Origin: CALMEH01 sp964548225
GTDB lineage: Bacteria > Acidobacteriota > Blastocatellia > Pyrinomonadales > Pyrinomonadaceae
Length of the DNA: 64,000 bases
Assembly (NCBI GenBank): GCA_964548225.1
Contig: CAZJQP010000018.1
Span: 1-64,000, forward strand
Direction of reading: 5' to 3'
The notes beneath the pieces are model-generated. The model saw only the letters and a list, made by a program, of their open reading frames with translations, did no database searches and was not told the origin of the DNA. The translations under genes were made by a program, and so were the position numbers. Positions 16,369 to 25,328 of the stretch are shown here, piece after piece. The stretch's first letter is position 1. The number at the start of each line of letters is the position of its first letter.

Positions 16369-18797
16369 ATTTCTAATGGAATCATTATTTGATTCTTAAT
16401 CGAAGTATAAATATCAATATCTGTGTTCTGTGTTTTAATCGAAACAATGAGAGAATAGTTGGCGATTGAGTTCCATTTTGCTTGGCGTTTTAAATCTTTC
16501 CACCAACCACCGACGGGATAAACAGCAATTACATTTTTGGTAGCTAAATCGGCGGCTGTTCCTTTCCAAGTATCTGAGTAAATACTTCCTTTATGACGTA
16601 ATTTTGTTCCGATAAACCAGCCGCTGGAATCCCCGCCTGTTGAAGCTATTTCTTCATTTTCTTCTCGTGCGGCTTTATTTACTCTTTTTCTGAAATCGTC
16701 TTTAGCTTCATCACGTTTTATGGTTGTAAACTTTAAATGATGTGAGGCGTATCTGTGTTTATTTTTGTAGCCTTTTCCATTTGGATTTGGCTCAATAAAA
16801 TATGAAAGCGTTACTCGCATTTCAACTTCCATCTCGCCCAATTCTTGCAAAACTTCGGTTGCCCAAGGAATTTCGTGAAGATTCATTTCATTGGCTTTTG
16901 CATGGTTGTTATCTTCGTTTATAAATGGTTGCAATTTGTCTTCGGCAATAAGCGTTACGGAATTGTTTGCGCTGTATAATGCTTCTTCCAAACTTGGAAC
17001 GCCGTAGCCATAACATCTCAAAAGATTTCTTTTATCAGTCTGATTATTGTTTGGGTATTCGCTTTTCATCTGTGGTGTCCAATTTGCCGAATGAATAATC
17101 AAACCGCGAACTGTTTCCGCTCGAAAATTTGGGTATTCAGCTAATATCAAAGCACCAATGCGAGATGCCAAAGCTGTTGCTGCACTTGTTTCACCAAAAT
17201 CAGTCAAATATTTCTGTTGCCAATCGCTGTTTGTTGTCAATAGGCGAAGCGATGCGGTTTGAAATGGTGTCTGTGGATGAGACAGTAAATTTCCCCCTTC
17301 CATAACAATATCGGGCTTATTTGCCCATTCATCTTTCCAAGCAACAGAGGTTGTGCTGTATGGACATAATCCCCCTTTCGGAGCAAGCGGCTGATTTCCG
17401 AAATCAGGAGAGTTTTGGTCAACACTAACTTTTTCCGTATGTGCGCCAACCGTAATTGCATTAAAAGATTGAGCAGGATTATGAATTTCGTCAGTAAAAT
17501 TACTGACAGGATAATTTACGCAGCCATTCGGATCAGCATTTCCGGCTGAAATAAAAAACAGGCGAGACTTTTTATCATCTTCGTTACTCGCTGAAGAAAT
17601 TTCATCAATCATTGCCGACCAAGAAGATGGAATTCCCTTGAATCTATGCTCAGTTGAAGTAACGGGTAGACAAATCACGCGCTTTCTGTTTGGAGCGAAA
17701 ATTTCCGCTCTAGCCACGCATTCCTTGGTGATTTCACCATAAAGTTCTATTGGGTTTTGTCCCATAGGTGGCAAAATCTTAACTGATTCTATGCGATGTT
17801 GAAGCGGGATTTGATTTGCTGATGCAAGCATTTCAGTCAAATCGCTATGAAGACTTAATCCAGCCATTCCTGTTCCGTGTCCGTGATGGTCAGTTATCAG
17901 CCAATCGGGATTATAAGCGTCCATTTCGCTCGAATCCATTGCCGTTTTAAGCAAAGGATGTTCATAATTTACGCCTGTATCAAGCAAGCAAACTGCGGGC
18001 GCATCTTTGGATGGCGGCTCAATCCGTTTTACCGCATCATCAACCCAATCTTGCTCGTCGTCTCTTGCAAGCCCAAGAAAAAAATCAGCAGAATCTACGG
18101 CTTTTCTTAATTCAGAGAGGATATTCAGAGGATAGAGGATTTTACTGATTTGTGTAGCAGTAGCTTGAACTAAAAATACTGTGCTTTCGGGAAAACGAAT
18201 TTCTTTAGAACTTATTTGAAGTTGCGCGTTTTGAATTGATTTCTTGAAAAGATCGATAATTTGATTTCGTTGCTCATCATTTTCTCCCGCCCTAAGCCAT
18301 ACTTCCCATCGGAAATTTTCATTTTCAGTAGGGAAAACTGTTTCATCAGTCCAAAGAGACCGAGTTGAAGCAAGATTGATTTGAGAAATGCTTTCAACTA
18401 ATTGTTTGTTTTTAGCTTTGCCGCTATTCGTTTCTTCGCTTTGATATTTTTTAACTTTGGATTCAAGTTTCGATAAGGCTCTTTCATTAAGAAAAACAGT
18501 GGCAATTTGCTTATCTTCAACTGTTTTTACAGAAACTAATTCGCGTCCGTCAGCTTCAATACTTTTAAGGTTTAGGGAAAAATTCGGCTCACCTTTAATT
18601 TCCGCATAATATCCATTTTGAAATGGAAGTAACTGCTCAACACCAACAGCATTTTCTCTGATTTGTGAAATTTGATGCAGTAAATTTTGGCTGTGGGCAG
18701 TTCGATCTCTTTGAGGCAAATCAAATTTGCCTCCGCCTCCTTGAGGATTTGTAAATTTTTCAGTTTCAGAATTGTTTCTGAGAATGAGATGCTTCAT
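16365..18797 (-). CDS. ietS: subtilisin-like (S8) serine protease, IetS-like
   Basis: 810 aa. The catalytic triad is D273 (VCLLDTGVNYEHPLL), H307 (HHGHGTGMAG) and S538 (GETSAATALAS), with the oxyanion Asn at SAGN420. The 260-residue N-terminal part and the 200-residue C-terminal part are extra to the S8 core, and no signal peptide is visible, so it should act in the cytoplasm. The partner AAA ATPase gene lies 11 bases upstream. AAA ATPase followed by S8 protease is the arrangement of IetAS, first described in plasmid incompatibility/exclusion and later listed as an anti-phage system. Its base composition appears lower in GC than the nitrilase next to it, consistent with transfer. Confidence 0.75.
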   Translation of the reverse strand: MKHLILRNNSETEKFTNPQGGGGKFDLPQRDRTAHSQNLLHQISQIRENAVGVEQLLPFQNGYYAEIKGEPNFSLNLKSIEADGRELVSVKTVEDKQIATVFLNERALSKLESKVKKYQSEETNSGKAKNKQLVESISQINLASTRSLWTDETVFPTENENFRWEVWLRAGENDEQRNQIIDLFKKSIQNAQLQISSKEIRFPESTVFLVQATATQISKILYPLNILSELRKAVDSADFFLGLARDDEQDWVDDAVKRIEPPSKDAPAVCLLDTGVNYEHPLLKTAMDSSEMDAYNPDWLITDHHGHGTGMAGLSLHSDLTEMLASANQIPLQHRIESVKILPPMGQNPIELYGEITKECVARAEIFAPNRKRVICLPVTSTEHRFKGIPSSWSAMIDEISSASNEDDKKSRLFFISAGNADPNGCVNYPVSNFTDEIHNPAQSFNAITVGAHTEKVSVDQNSPDFGNQPLAPKGGLCPYSTTSVAWKDEWANKPDIVMEGGNLLSHPQTPFQTASLRLLTTNSDWQQKYLTDFGETSAATALASRIGALILAEYPNFRAETVRGLIIHSANWTPQMKSEYPNNNQTDKRNLLRCYGYGVPSLEEALYSANNSVTLIAEDKLQPFINEDNNHAKANEMNLHEIPWATEVLQELGEMEVEMRVTLSYFIEPNPNGKGYKNKHRYASHHLKFTTIKRDEAKDDFRKRVNKAAREENEEIASTGGDSSGWFIGTKLRHKGSIYSDTWKGTAADLATKNVIAVYPVGGWWKDLKRQAKWNSIANYSLIVSIKTQNTDIDIYTSIKNQIMIPLEI

Positions 18798-18808
18798 GAG
18801 AATTTTAA

Positions 18809-19807
18809 TCAGACGGATTTTTTATATTTGCCGTGGAAAGACACTCGCTCCTCTAAAGTTTTATGTAATTCCTCTAACTTAATTGTTTTGCGATTATTAA
18901 GAATTGCCAATTTAACTGCGTCATCACAGGCGATTTCAATGTCGGCAAAACTTAATCCTTCCGCTTCGCCACTAAGTTTTTCAATATCTTTTTTATTAAT
19001 TTTATATTCTGACAATCTTTTGCGAAAAAAAACCGAAATTAATTCTTTTGTCGGACTGCTAAATTCCAATAATTCGTCAAATCTGCGAAATAGCGCGTAA
19101 TCGAGACTTTGCGGATGATTTGTCGCGGCAATAATTATACTGTTTGAATGATCTTCTTCGATATACATCAAAAAGCTGTTCAAAATTCGTTTTATCTCGC
19201 CGACATCATTCGTTACGCCGCGATGTGTCCCGATTGAATCGAATTCATCGAACAAATAAACCGCTCTTGTATTTTGAATTGAATCAAAAATTGCTCTGAG
19301 TTTGGCGATGCTTTCACCCATATATTTGGTGATTAAACCGTCGAGGCGCACGACAAATAATGGAAGTCCTAATTCTCCGGCGATTGCAGATGCCGACATA
19401 GTTTTTCCGCAACCGGGAAGCCCAGTAAAAAGTAATCGTTTGCGCGGGTTTAATCCGTGAGCAGTTATTTTTTCAATATTTCTTTGCTCATCAAGTAATC
19501 TTTGAATCCGAAGTAAAAGTTTCGGTTCAAGTGTCATATCTACTAAACGAATTTTGGGGTATGAAACTGAAAGTAAGTCCGAAAGTTCCTTGTTTGGACG
19601 GACAATAAGTGTTGGAAATTTGTCATTTGAAATTGGTGGTTTAGAAGAGCGTGCATCGTCAATCATTTTACGGATTTCGCCCGCAACCTTGTTGTGTCCA
19701 CGTTTAGCTTCGTCAGCAGCAAGTTGCATCGCTGTCGCATAAAACCGCGAATCATCGCTATCAATGTAGCTTTTAAGTAATGCTTTAATTTGACTCGACG
19801 AAGCCAT
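18809..19807 (-). CDS. ietA: AAA ATPase, IetA-like
   Basis: 332 aa. Walker A GLPGCGKT (129-136), Walker B VYLFDEFD (183-190), sensor ATN (228-230) and an arginine-finger RRF (241-243) are all in place, with a FtsH/spastin-like pore segment LITKYMGES (158-166). The first 100 residues are helical. It is the first gene of a two-gene unit with the subtilase 11 bases downstream, as in IetAS, where the ATPase is thought to control or feed the protease. No other defence gene adjoins it. Confidence 0.78.
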   Translation of the reverse strand: MASSSQIKALLKSYIDSDDSRFYATAMQLAADEAKRGHNKVAGEIRKMIDDARSSKPPISNDKFPTLIVRPNKELSDLLSVSYPKIRLVDMTLEPKLLLRIQRLLDEQRNIEKITAHGLNPRKRLLFTGLPGCGKTMSASAIAGELGLPLFVVRLDGLITKYMGESIAKLRAIFDSIQNTRAVYLFDEFDSIGTHRGVTNDVGEIKRILNSFLMYIEEDHSNSIIIAATNHPQSLDYALFRRFDELLEFSSPTKELISVFFRKRLSEYKINKKDIEKLSGEAEGLSFADIEIACDDAVKLAILNNRKTIKLEELHKTLEERVSFHGKYKKSV

Positions 19808-19937
19808 TTTAACTCCAAAAAATCCTTAGATAAATACGAAATTTGAATATGAAAAGTATGAAATCTCCGCTAAAAATTATACCACTAAATACTTTTTCGG
19901 AAAACAAAAATTACTAAGCGTTTGGTTGGAATCTATC

Positions 19938-20010
19938 ATTTTCGTAACCAATCAATCAAAATATCTTCCTATTTGTGCAGACATTTTTCGGGTTATACGC
20001 TTCTTTGGCA
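19938..20010 (-). pseudogene. decayed duplicate of the ino1 3' end
   Basis: The stretch AACCAATCAATCAAAATATC and what follows (about 19945-20000) matches the 3' end of the inositol-phosphate synthase gene (20838-20893) in the same orientation. Read in the ino1 frame on the minus strand it gives PEKCLHK-stop-EDILIDWLRK, with a stop where ino1 has Gln and another stop four codons further upstream. Only about 60 bases are alike. It is a non-functional relic of a duplication that now lies on the far side of the 20149 gene. Confidence 0.65.
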
Positions 20011-20148
20011 CAAATCCGTCAAAAAAAATAAATTGCGACCGCGAAAATTGTTGTATAATGATTCAGTTTTTAAGACTATCGGCTGTTTCGTGTTGCTGAA
20101 AAGGAAACTCATAATTTTTATTTCCGAAAAAGTGTCGAGAGAAAGTTT

Positions 20149-20781
20149 ATGAAATATTGTCCGCGTTGTCAGAATACTTATACCGATGACAGTTTGCAGT
20201 TTTGTTTGCAGGACGGGACGGTTTTGCGCGGTTCGGCGGACAATTTGCCGATGCCGACGCAGGATTTTAGCGAACGGGAAACGGTTGTGCGTCAAAAAGC
20301 GGAGACGTTTGAATTGCCGCCGACTCGCGTAACGCAAGGCGCACGGATTGAGCCGGAAGCGAAAAAATCAAACACGATTTTGGCGATTATTATTACGGCA
20401 TTGGCGATGTGTATTTTTTTCGGAGGCGCGTTTGTGGTTTGGCGAATGCTTAGTGTTTCGGACAAGGTTGACATTAAAATTAACACACCTACGCCGACGA
20501 TAACGCCGACGATTAACAACACGCCGAGCGTCAATGACCGTTGGCAACCGATAGATTTTAACGCAAGTCTGGACGGCGAACGGCTGACTTTCTATCGTGG
20601 AACAACGCACGAAAAATGCAAAGCGGATTGCGACGAGAATCCGAAATGTGCCGGATTCGGGCTTGTCCGTGCAGGTTTTTATAACGCCAATGACCCGCCG
20701 ATGTGTTATCTGCTCTCCAAAGTTACGGGTTCGACACCTTCAGCGTGCTGTATCTCAGGCGTGAAGAAAGGTGAGAAATGA
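20149..20781 (+). CDS. zinc-ribbon membrane protein with PAN/Apple-like extracellular domain
   Basis: 210 aa. Residues 1-30 are a zinc ribbon (CPRCQNTYTDDSLQFCLQDGT), common at the N-terminus of Acidobacteriota membrane proteins. A single membrane helix follows (about 78-100, ILAIIITALAMCIFFGGAFVVW), then a Thr/Pro linker and a Cys-rich C-terminal domain (CKADCDENPKCAGFGLV...MCYLLSKV...ACCISG) with the layout of a PAN/Apple module. Such domains bind proteins or sugars, so the protein may be a surface receptor or adhesin; no function is known. The gene is flanked by a relic of ino1 and the intact ino1. A TATAAT (20053-20058) lies upstream but its -35 spacing is poor. Confidence 0.65.
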   Translation: MKYCPRCQNTYTDDSLQFCLQDGTVLRGSADNLPMPTQDFSERETVVRQKAETFELPPTRVTQGARIEPEAKKSNTILAIIITALAMCIFFGGAFVVWRMLSVSDKVDIKINTPTPTITPTINNTPSVNDRWQPIDFNASLDGERLTFYRGTTHEKCKADCDENPKCAGFGLVRAGFYNANDPPMCYLLSKVTGSTPSACCISGVKKGEK

Positions 20782-20832
20782 GAGGTGAAAAATGAGAGGT
20801 TTTTCGCACTTCTCATCTCTCATCTCTCATTT
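20776..20832. terminator. bidirectional terminator hairpin between convergent genes
   Basis: Arms of 25 bases (20776-20800 and 20808-20832) pair with few mismatches, and AT-rich runs lie on the plus side (ATTTTTAA, 20832-20839) and in the loop. The right arm extends into the last codons of ino1. The position between the ends of two convergent genes supports the call. Confidence 0.55.
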
Positions 20833-22010
20833 ATTTTTAACCAATCAATCAAAATATCTTCTTGTTTATGCAGAGCGTTTTCGGGTTTTTCTTTGCGCGT
20901 CATTGGCATTTTGAAGAATATCGAGATTTCTTCTAAAATGCCCGATTCGTTGCGTTGTTTGGCTAAGTCTAAACATCTTGCGATTTCGATGGCGAGCGGG
21001 GCGGCGAGGATTGAGTCTTTGCAGAGGAAATTTACTTTTAACTGCATTGATTGTCCCAAAAAACCGCGCAAATCTATGTTGTCCCAAGCCTCTTTGTTGT
21101 CGCCTCGCGGACGATAATAGCGGATGTCAACGATGTGGTCTTCGACTTCGTAGCCGAGAATGTCGTCGAGCAGACTGCTTTTGGTTTTGACTTTCGAGGC
21201 GAGAGATTCGGCGTTTGATAATGCCAAACCGTCGCGGTTTCCTAAAATGTTCGTTGAAAACCATCCTTCGACTTTCAGAGCGCGTGTCCGAAACGCAGGC
21301 GCGAGAACGCTTTTAATCATCGTTTGTCCCGTCTTGCCGTCTTTTCCGGCGATTGGCACGTTTTGTTTTTGGGCAAATTCGATCAGCGCGGGAATGTCTG
21401 CGGAAACGGACGGCGTGAAATTTCCGTAGGGAATTTGTTCGGCAATCGCGGCGTAAGCGTAAAGCATCGCGGGCGAAATTTCTTTTGAATTTTCGTCCAA
21501 AGCCGTTTCAAAACTTGTGAGCGAATTGAAAATCTCGTTGCCTTCGTCTGCCAATTTTTCGGTTGAAGCAAGATTGATGACAACCACCGAATCACAGGAT
21601 TTTTTGAATTCCCGCAAATTTTCGTGCAGTTTTTCAATCGTTTCGCGGTGCGAAGTGTTTTTGGGAAACTTATTTTCGCCTTCGATATTTTCGAGAAAAT
21701 CTTTATTCTCAATCGCCCGCCAAGGTTTGATCTTTCGCAAATCTTCTTCAACCACGACGAATTGTTTATGAGTTAACACGTCGTGTTCTTCCGCCGCGTG
21801 TCCCAGATGTTCGCCGAATAAATCCCAACCTGCAAATGTGATTTTTTCATATTTCGCCAGATTTTTCGTTAAATTTTCATCCAAATTTGCCAACGGCAAA
21901 CCTGTCGTGTCAATTTTGCCTTTTTTCAAAAGTTCGATTCCGGCGACCATCGTCGTGCCGACCGCGCCACCTAAACCGATTACTGCTATGCCGAGTTTTC
22001 TGTTACTCAT
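20820..22010 (-). CDS. ino1: inositol-3-phosphate synthase
   Basis: 396 aa. It isomerises glucose-6-phosphate to 1D-myo-inositol 3-phosphate with NAD. The Rossmann motif is VIGLGGAVGTTM near the N-terminus, and SADIPALIEFAQKQNVPIAGKDGKTGQTMIKSVLAPAF plus GNRDG give the family's catalytic region. Length fits bacterial Ino1. The product could feed inositol phospholipids or compatible solutes. It is a single gene with a hairpin at its end; a degenerate copy of its 3' end lies 0.9 kb away. Confidence 0.88.
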   Translation of the reverse strand: MSNRKLGIAVIGLGGAVGTTMVAGIELLKKGKIDTTGLPLANLDENLTKNLAKYEKITFAGWDLFGEHLGHAAEEHDVLTHKQFVVVEEDLRKIKPWRAIENKDFLENIEGENKFPKNTSHRETIEKLHENLREFKKSCDSVVVINLASTEKLADEGNEIFNSLTSFETALDENSKEISPAMLYAYAAIAEQIPYGNFTPSVSADIPALIEFAQKQNVPIAGKDGKTGQTMIKSVLAPAFRTRALKVEGWFSTNILGNRDGLALSNAESLASKVKTKSSLLDDILGYEVEDHIVDIRYYRPRGDNKEAWDNIDLRGFLGQSMQLKVNFLCKDSILAAPLAIEIARCLDLAKQRNESGILEEISIFFKMPMTRKEKPENALHKQEDILIDWLKINER

Positions 22011-22224
22011 AAAAACAATAATTTTACAACAAAAATAAGTCTGCCACGAATCAATAATTAATTGTTGGAAATGATTTTGAAAATTTTGGCAGAAATCATC
22101 AATAATTCAGAATATTCAATAAAAAATACTTACAAAAGGACAATCCGGGAACAGAAATCGAATTTAGTTCGTAACGATTTTTGCTTTTAATAAATCTTTT
22201 AATAAATCCGTAAAAATATATCCG

Positions 22225-23742
22225 ATGAAATTTTTAATCAAATTAGCATCTGCAATTATTTTTGTTTCGATAACTTTTCTTTTTAATACTTCTGTATCGT
22301 TTGCTCAAAATAAAGATCAAACCGATAACATTTCGTATTCGATCATGATTGAAAAAGGGAATTCCAAACTTGCCAAAGTCAAAGTTTCGTTCGTCCCGAA
22401 AGACGATGTTTTATATATGAGTCCGGGCGGAACTCAATTGCCGAAAAGGTGGGCGACATTTGTTCGGAATTTGAAAGTTGCGGACGAAAAAGGAAATTCC
22501 GTATCGGTCGAAGAATTGCCTGATGCGAAATGGAAAATGAATCTGCCGCAAAAGCAAAGAGTGATTTTAAGCTATGAAATAATGCTTGATCACGAAAACT
22601 ACAAATGGTCGGGCGGTATTGACGGCGTTGCTTTTGCCGCCGATTGGGGCGTTTTTTATTCGGGACGAACTCTTTTAATTTTCAACGGCGAAAACCGGCA
22701 AAATATAAAAATAAATTTTACTCTGCCGGAAAGTTGGAAGGTGACGACTCCGTGGAAACCGGAGAAGAACGAAAAAAATTCATTCAGGGCGAATAATATG
22801 TCCGAACTGGCGAATTCGCTCATCTTTGCCGGAACGCACAAAGAACTTTCATTCAAACGAAAAGATTTCGAACTCGTTTTCGCGCTCGGCGGCGATGAGG
22901 TTATCACACAAAAAGAAGAATTCAAAAATTTAGCCGAAGGAGTTTTGGATTATTACATTGATCTGATGGGCGGCATTCCAAATCCGCCGCCGGATAACAA
23001 ATTCAAAAAAGCCGTCGTCATCATCAACTCTTCTGACACGACCGACGGCGAAGTCATAGGCAACAACATCAGCATTTTGGTCAGCAAGGACGGCGATAAA
23101 ACGTCGAAATTATTTTCGCGGTTCATTTTCGCGCACGAATTTTTCCATCTCTGGAACGGAAAATCATTCGTTCCCGCGACCGATGAAACCGAATGGTTCA
23201 AGGAAGGTTTTACAAATTACTACACTTTCAAAGCATTGCATCACGTCGGTTTTTTGACGGATGAATCGTTTCTCGAAGTTTTGAACAGTCTTTTTTACCA
23301 GCGATATAAAAACGACGACGGAGTCGGTAAAATCTCTCTGACCAAGGGCGAGGAAAAACACTATCATTGGGGATTAATTTACGGCGGCGGAATGTTCGTC
23401 GGAATCGCGCAGGATTTAATGATTCGCAAAGCGACAAATAATCGCAAAAGCCTTGATGATTTAATAAAGTATTTGTTTAAAAAATACGGCGGAAGTAATA
23501 AAGAATATAATTTAAGAGAAATTCAGCAGAAAATGTCGGAAGTAAGCGGCGCGGATCAGACGGGTTTTTTCAATGATTATATTTTTGGCATAAAGCAGCT
23601 TCCAATTACTGATTATTTTGAAATTGCCGGACTCAACGCGAAAGTCGAAAACGGGAATTTGATCTTAACGAAAAAAGAAAACGCAACGACATTACAGAAA
23701 AATATCTTAGACGGATTCTTTGGTTTGCAAAATAAAAAATAG
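22225..23742 (+). CDS. exported M61-like (gluzincin) metallopeptidase
   Basis: 505 aa with a signal peptide (about 1-27). The zinc site HEFFH starts at H304 in the context FAHEFFHLWNGK, and EWFKEGFTNYYT about 20 residues later supplies the third ligand, as in the M61 glycyl aminopeptidase family. The first 200 residues are beta-rich, matching the family's N-terminal domain. There is no PDZ domain after the catalytic part, unlike many M61 proteins. Probable role: aminopeptidase in the periplasm or outside. It ends eight bases from the convergent MATE gene. Confidence 0.75.
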   Translation: MKFLIKLASAIIFVSITFLFNTSVSFAQNKDQTDNISYSIMIEKGNSKLAKVKVSFVPKDDVLYMSPGGTQLPKRWATFVRNLKVADEKGNSVSVEELPDAKWKMNLPQKQRVILSYEIMLDHENYKWSGGIDGVAFAADWGVFYSGRTLLIFNGENRQNIKINFTLPESWKVTTPWKPEKNEKNSFRANNMSELANSLIFAGTHKELSFKRKDFELVFALGGDEVITQKEEFKNLAEGVLDYYIDLMGGIPNPPPDNKFKKAVVIINSSDTTDGEVIGNNISILVSKDGDKTSKLFSRFIFAHEFFHLWNGKSFVPATDETEWFKEGFTNYYTFKALHHVGFLTDESFLEVLNSLFYQRYKNDDGVGKISLTKGEEKHYHWGLIYGGGMFVGIAQDLMIRKATNNRKSLDDLIKYLFKKYGGSNKEYNLREIQQKMSEVSGADQTGFFNDYIFGIKQLPITDYFEIAGLNAKVENGNLILTKKENATTLQKNILDGFFGLQNKK

Positions 23743-23750
23743 TCTTAAAA

Positions 23751-25202
23751 TCAAGCAACGGTTGTTTCTATATCAACTTTGATGTTTTGCCATTTGCCTT
23801 GGCGAAAACGGATGATGCTCAAGGCGCATCTCGTAAAATGTCCTGCGAGAATCGCAAACCAGATGTGCCAAGGCTCTAAACCGATGGTTTGTTTCAGCGC
23901 AAAACAAATGCCGAGCGGCACGATGATTTGCGAAATGATTGAAATATAAAGTGGACTTTTCGTGTCGCCTGAGCCTTGCAAACCGCCCGTGTAAGTCAAT
24001 GCGATAGCAACAAAAACGCCCGAAAGACTCAAAAATCTAAGAAGCGACACTCCGATTTCGACTGCCGTCGTGTCGGTCATACCGAAAACTGCCAATAATT
24101 GATGCGGAAAAAAGAAAAAGAAAAAACCGACAAATGCCGAACCGATAAGTCCGAATTTTGCGGCGGTGTGAACGGCTTGTCGGGCGCGTTCGGTTTGTTG
24201 TGCGCCTAAGTTTTGCCCGACAACCGCCGCCGTTGCGCCCATCAAACCGACCGAAGTCCACGAAATAAGCGAAAAAAGCTGTGTGTAGGAAACCGCATAA
24301 GCCGCTTGCGCCGCCGCGCTTTGGGCGAGTGAGCCAATAAACGCGAGCAGAAAAACGCCGCCGAGATTCATCGCAATTCCTTGAAATCCGGCGGGCAAGC
24401 CAAATTTGAAAAGTTTGCGAATAACACTAAAATCCGGCGCGTAACCGTAGTTGTTTTTAAGCGAAATTGCCCAACCGCCGTTCCAAAGTTTCCAAAAAGC
24501 GTAAAGCGCAATCAAACCCGAAGCAATACAAGTTCCGATTGCCGCCCCTTTTGTTCCGAATGCGGGAATCGGACCGAGACCGCTGATAAAAATGATGCTG
24601 AAAAAAATGTTCAGTGCGGTCATCACAATGCCCAAAATCATCGGCGTTTTCGCATCTCCGGCAGAACGCAATGCACTGCTCAACATAAAAAAAATCATCA
24701 TTCCACTGCTGAATAAAAACATTATGCGAAGATACGGCAAGGCTTCCGTCTGGACGGTTGCATCGGCGTTGACAAAATTTAAAAGCAGAGGCGAAGCAAA
24801 ATATCCAATCGGTGTAATAACTGCAACCGCAATAAAAATCGCGGTGATAAATGCCTGATAAACCGTCCGATTGACCTTGTCGGTTTCGCCCGCGCCGACA
24901 AATCGCGCTACCAAAATGCTCATTCCGATAAAAATCGAAGACACGAAAACGACCACCACGAGAAAAATCTGCCAACTCACGCCGATTGCCGCGTTGCCCG
25001 TGTAGCCGACGACGTTTCCGACAACGATATGGTCAACCAAACCTTGTAAGCCGCCGAAAATATTCGCTACCGTCGTCGGCGCGGCAATTTTCCAAACCGC
25101 CCGCGGAAGCGAGCCTTCGACAATCGAACGGTCATATCTCAATTTGGCAGATGATAGTATCTTTTCTTGAACTTTTTCAGTTTTCTTATCGGGGAAAGAC
25201 AT
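23751..25202 (-). CDS. MATE family efflux transporter
   Basis: 483 aa from the ATG at 25202 (an in-frame GTG lies three codons earlier). About twelve hydrophobic helices follow a 40-residue soluble N-terminus. The repeat-half signature IAAPTTVANIFGGLQGLVDHIVVGNVVGYTGNAAIGVSWQ and the second-half PAGFQGIAMNLGGVFLLAFIGSLAQSAAAQAAYAVS are typical of MatE domains (NorM/DinF group). Substrates may be drugs or cationic metabolites, exported with Na+ or H+. No regulator adjoins it. Confidence 0.85.
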   Translation of the reverse strand: MSFPDKKTEKVQEKILSSAKLRYDRSIVEGSLPRAVWKIAAPTTVANIFGGLQGLVDHIVVGNVVGYTGNAAIGVSWQIFLVVVVFVSSIFIGMSILVARFVGAGETDKVNRTVYQAFITAIFIAVAVITPIGYFASPLLLNFVNADATVQTEALPYLRIMFLFSSGMMIFFMLSSALRSAGDAKTPMILGIVMTALNIFFSIIFISGLGPIPAFGTKGAAIGTCIASGLIALYAFWKLWNGGWAISLKNNYGYAPDFSVIRKLFKFGLPAGFQGIAMNLGGVFLLAFIGSLAQSAAAQAAYAVSYTQLFSLISWTSVGLMGATAAVVGQNLGAQQTERARQAVHTAAKFGLIGSAFVGFFFFFFPHQLLAVFGMTDTTAVEIGVSLLRFLSLSGVFVAIALTYTGGLQGSGDTKSPLYISIISQIIVPLGICFALKQTIGLEPWHIWFAILAGHFTRCALSIIRFRQGKWQNIKVDIETTVA

Positions 25203-25328
25203 AAATTTCACTTGTTTTTAGGTTTCTACAAGGCGATTCTATTATCTCCTATTGCCGAGAAAATATCTTCCGAGATGGAAAAAAGATGAATTTTTAAGAT
25301 TTTTAATATTTAAAGACATACTAAAAAT

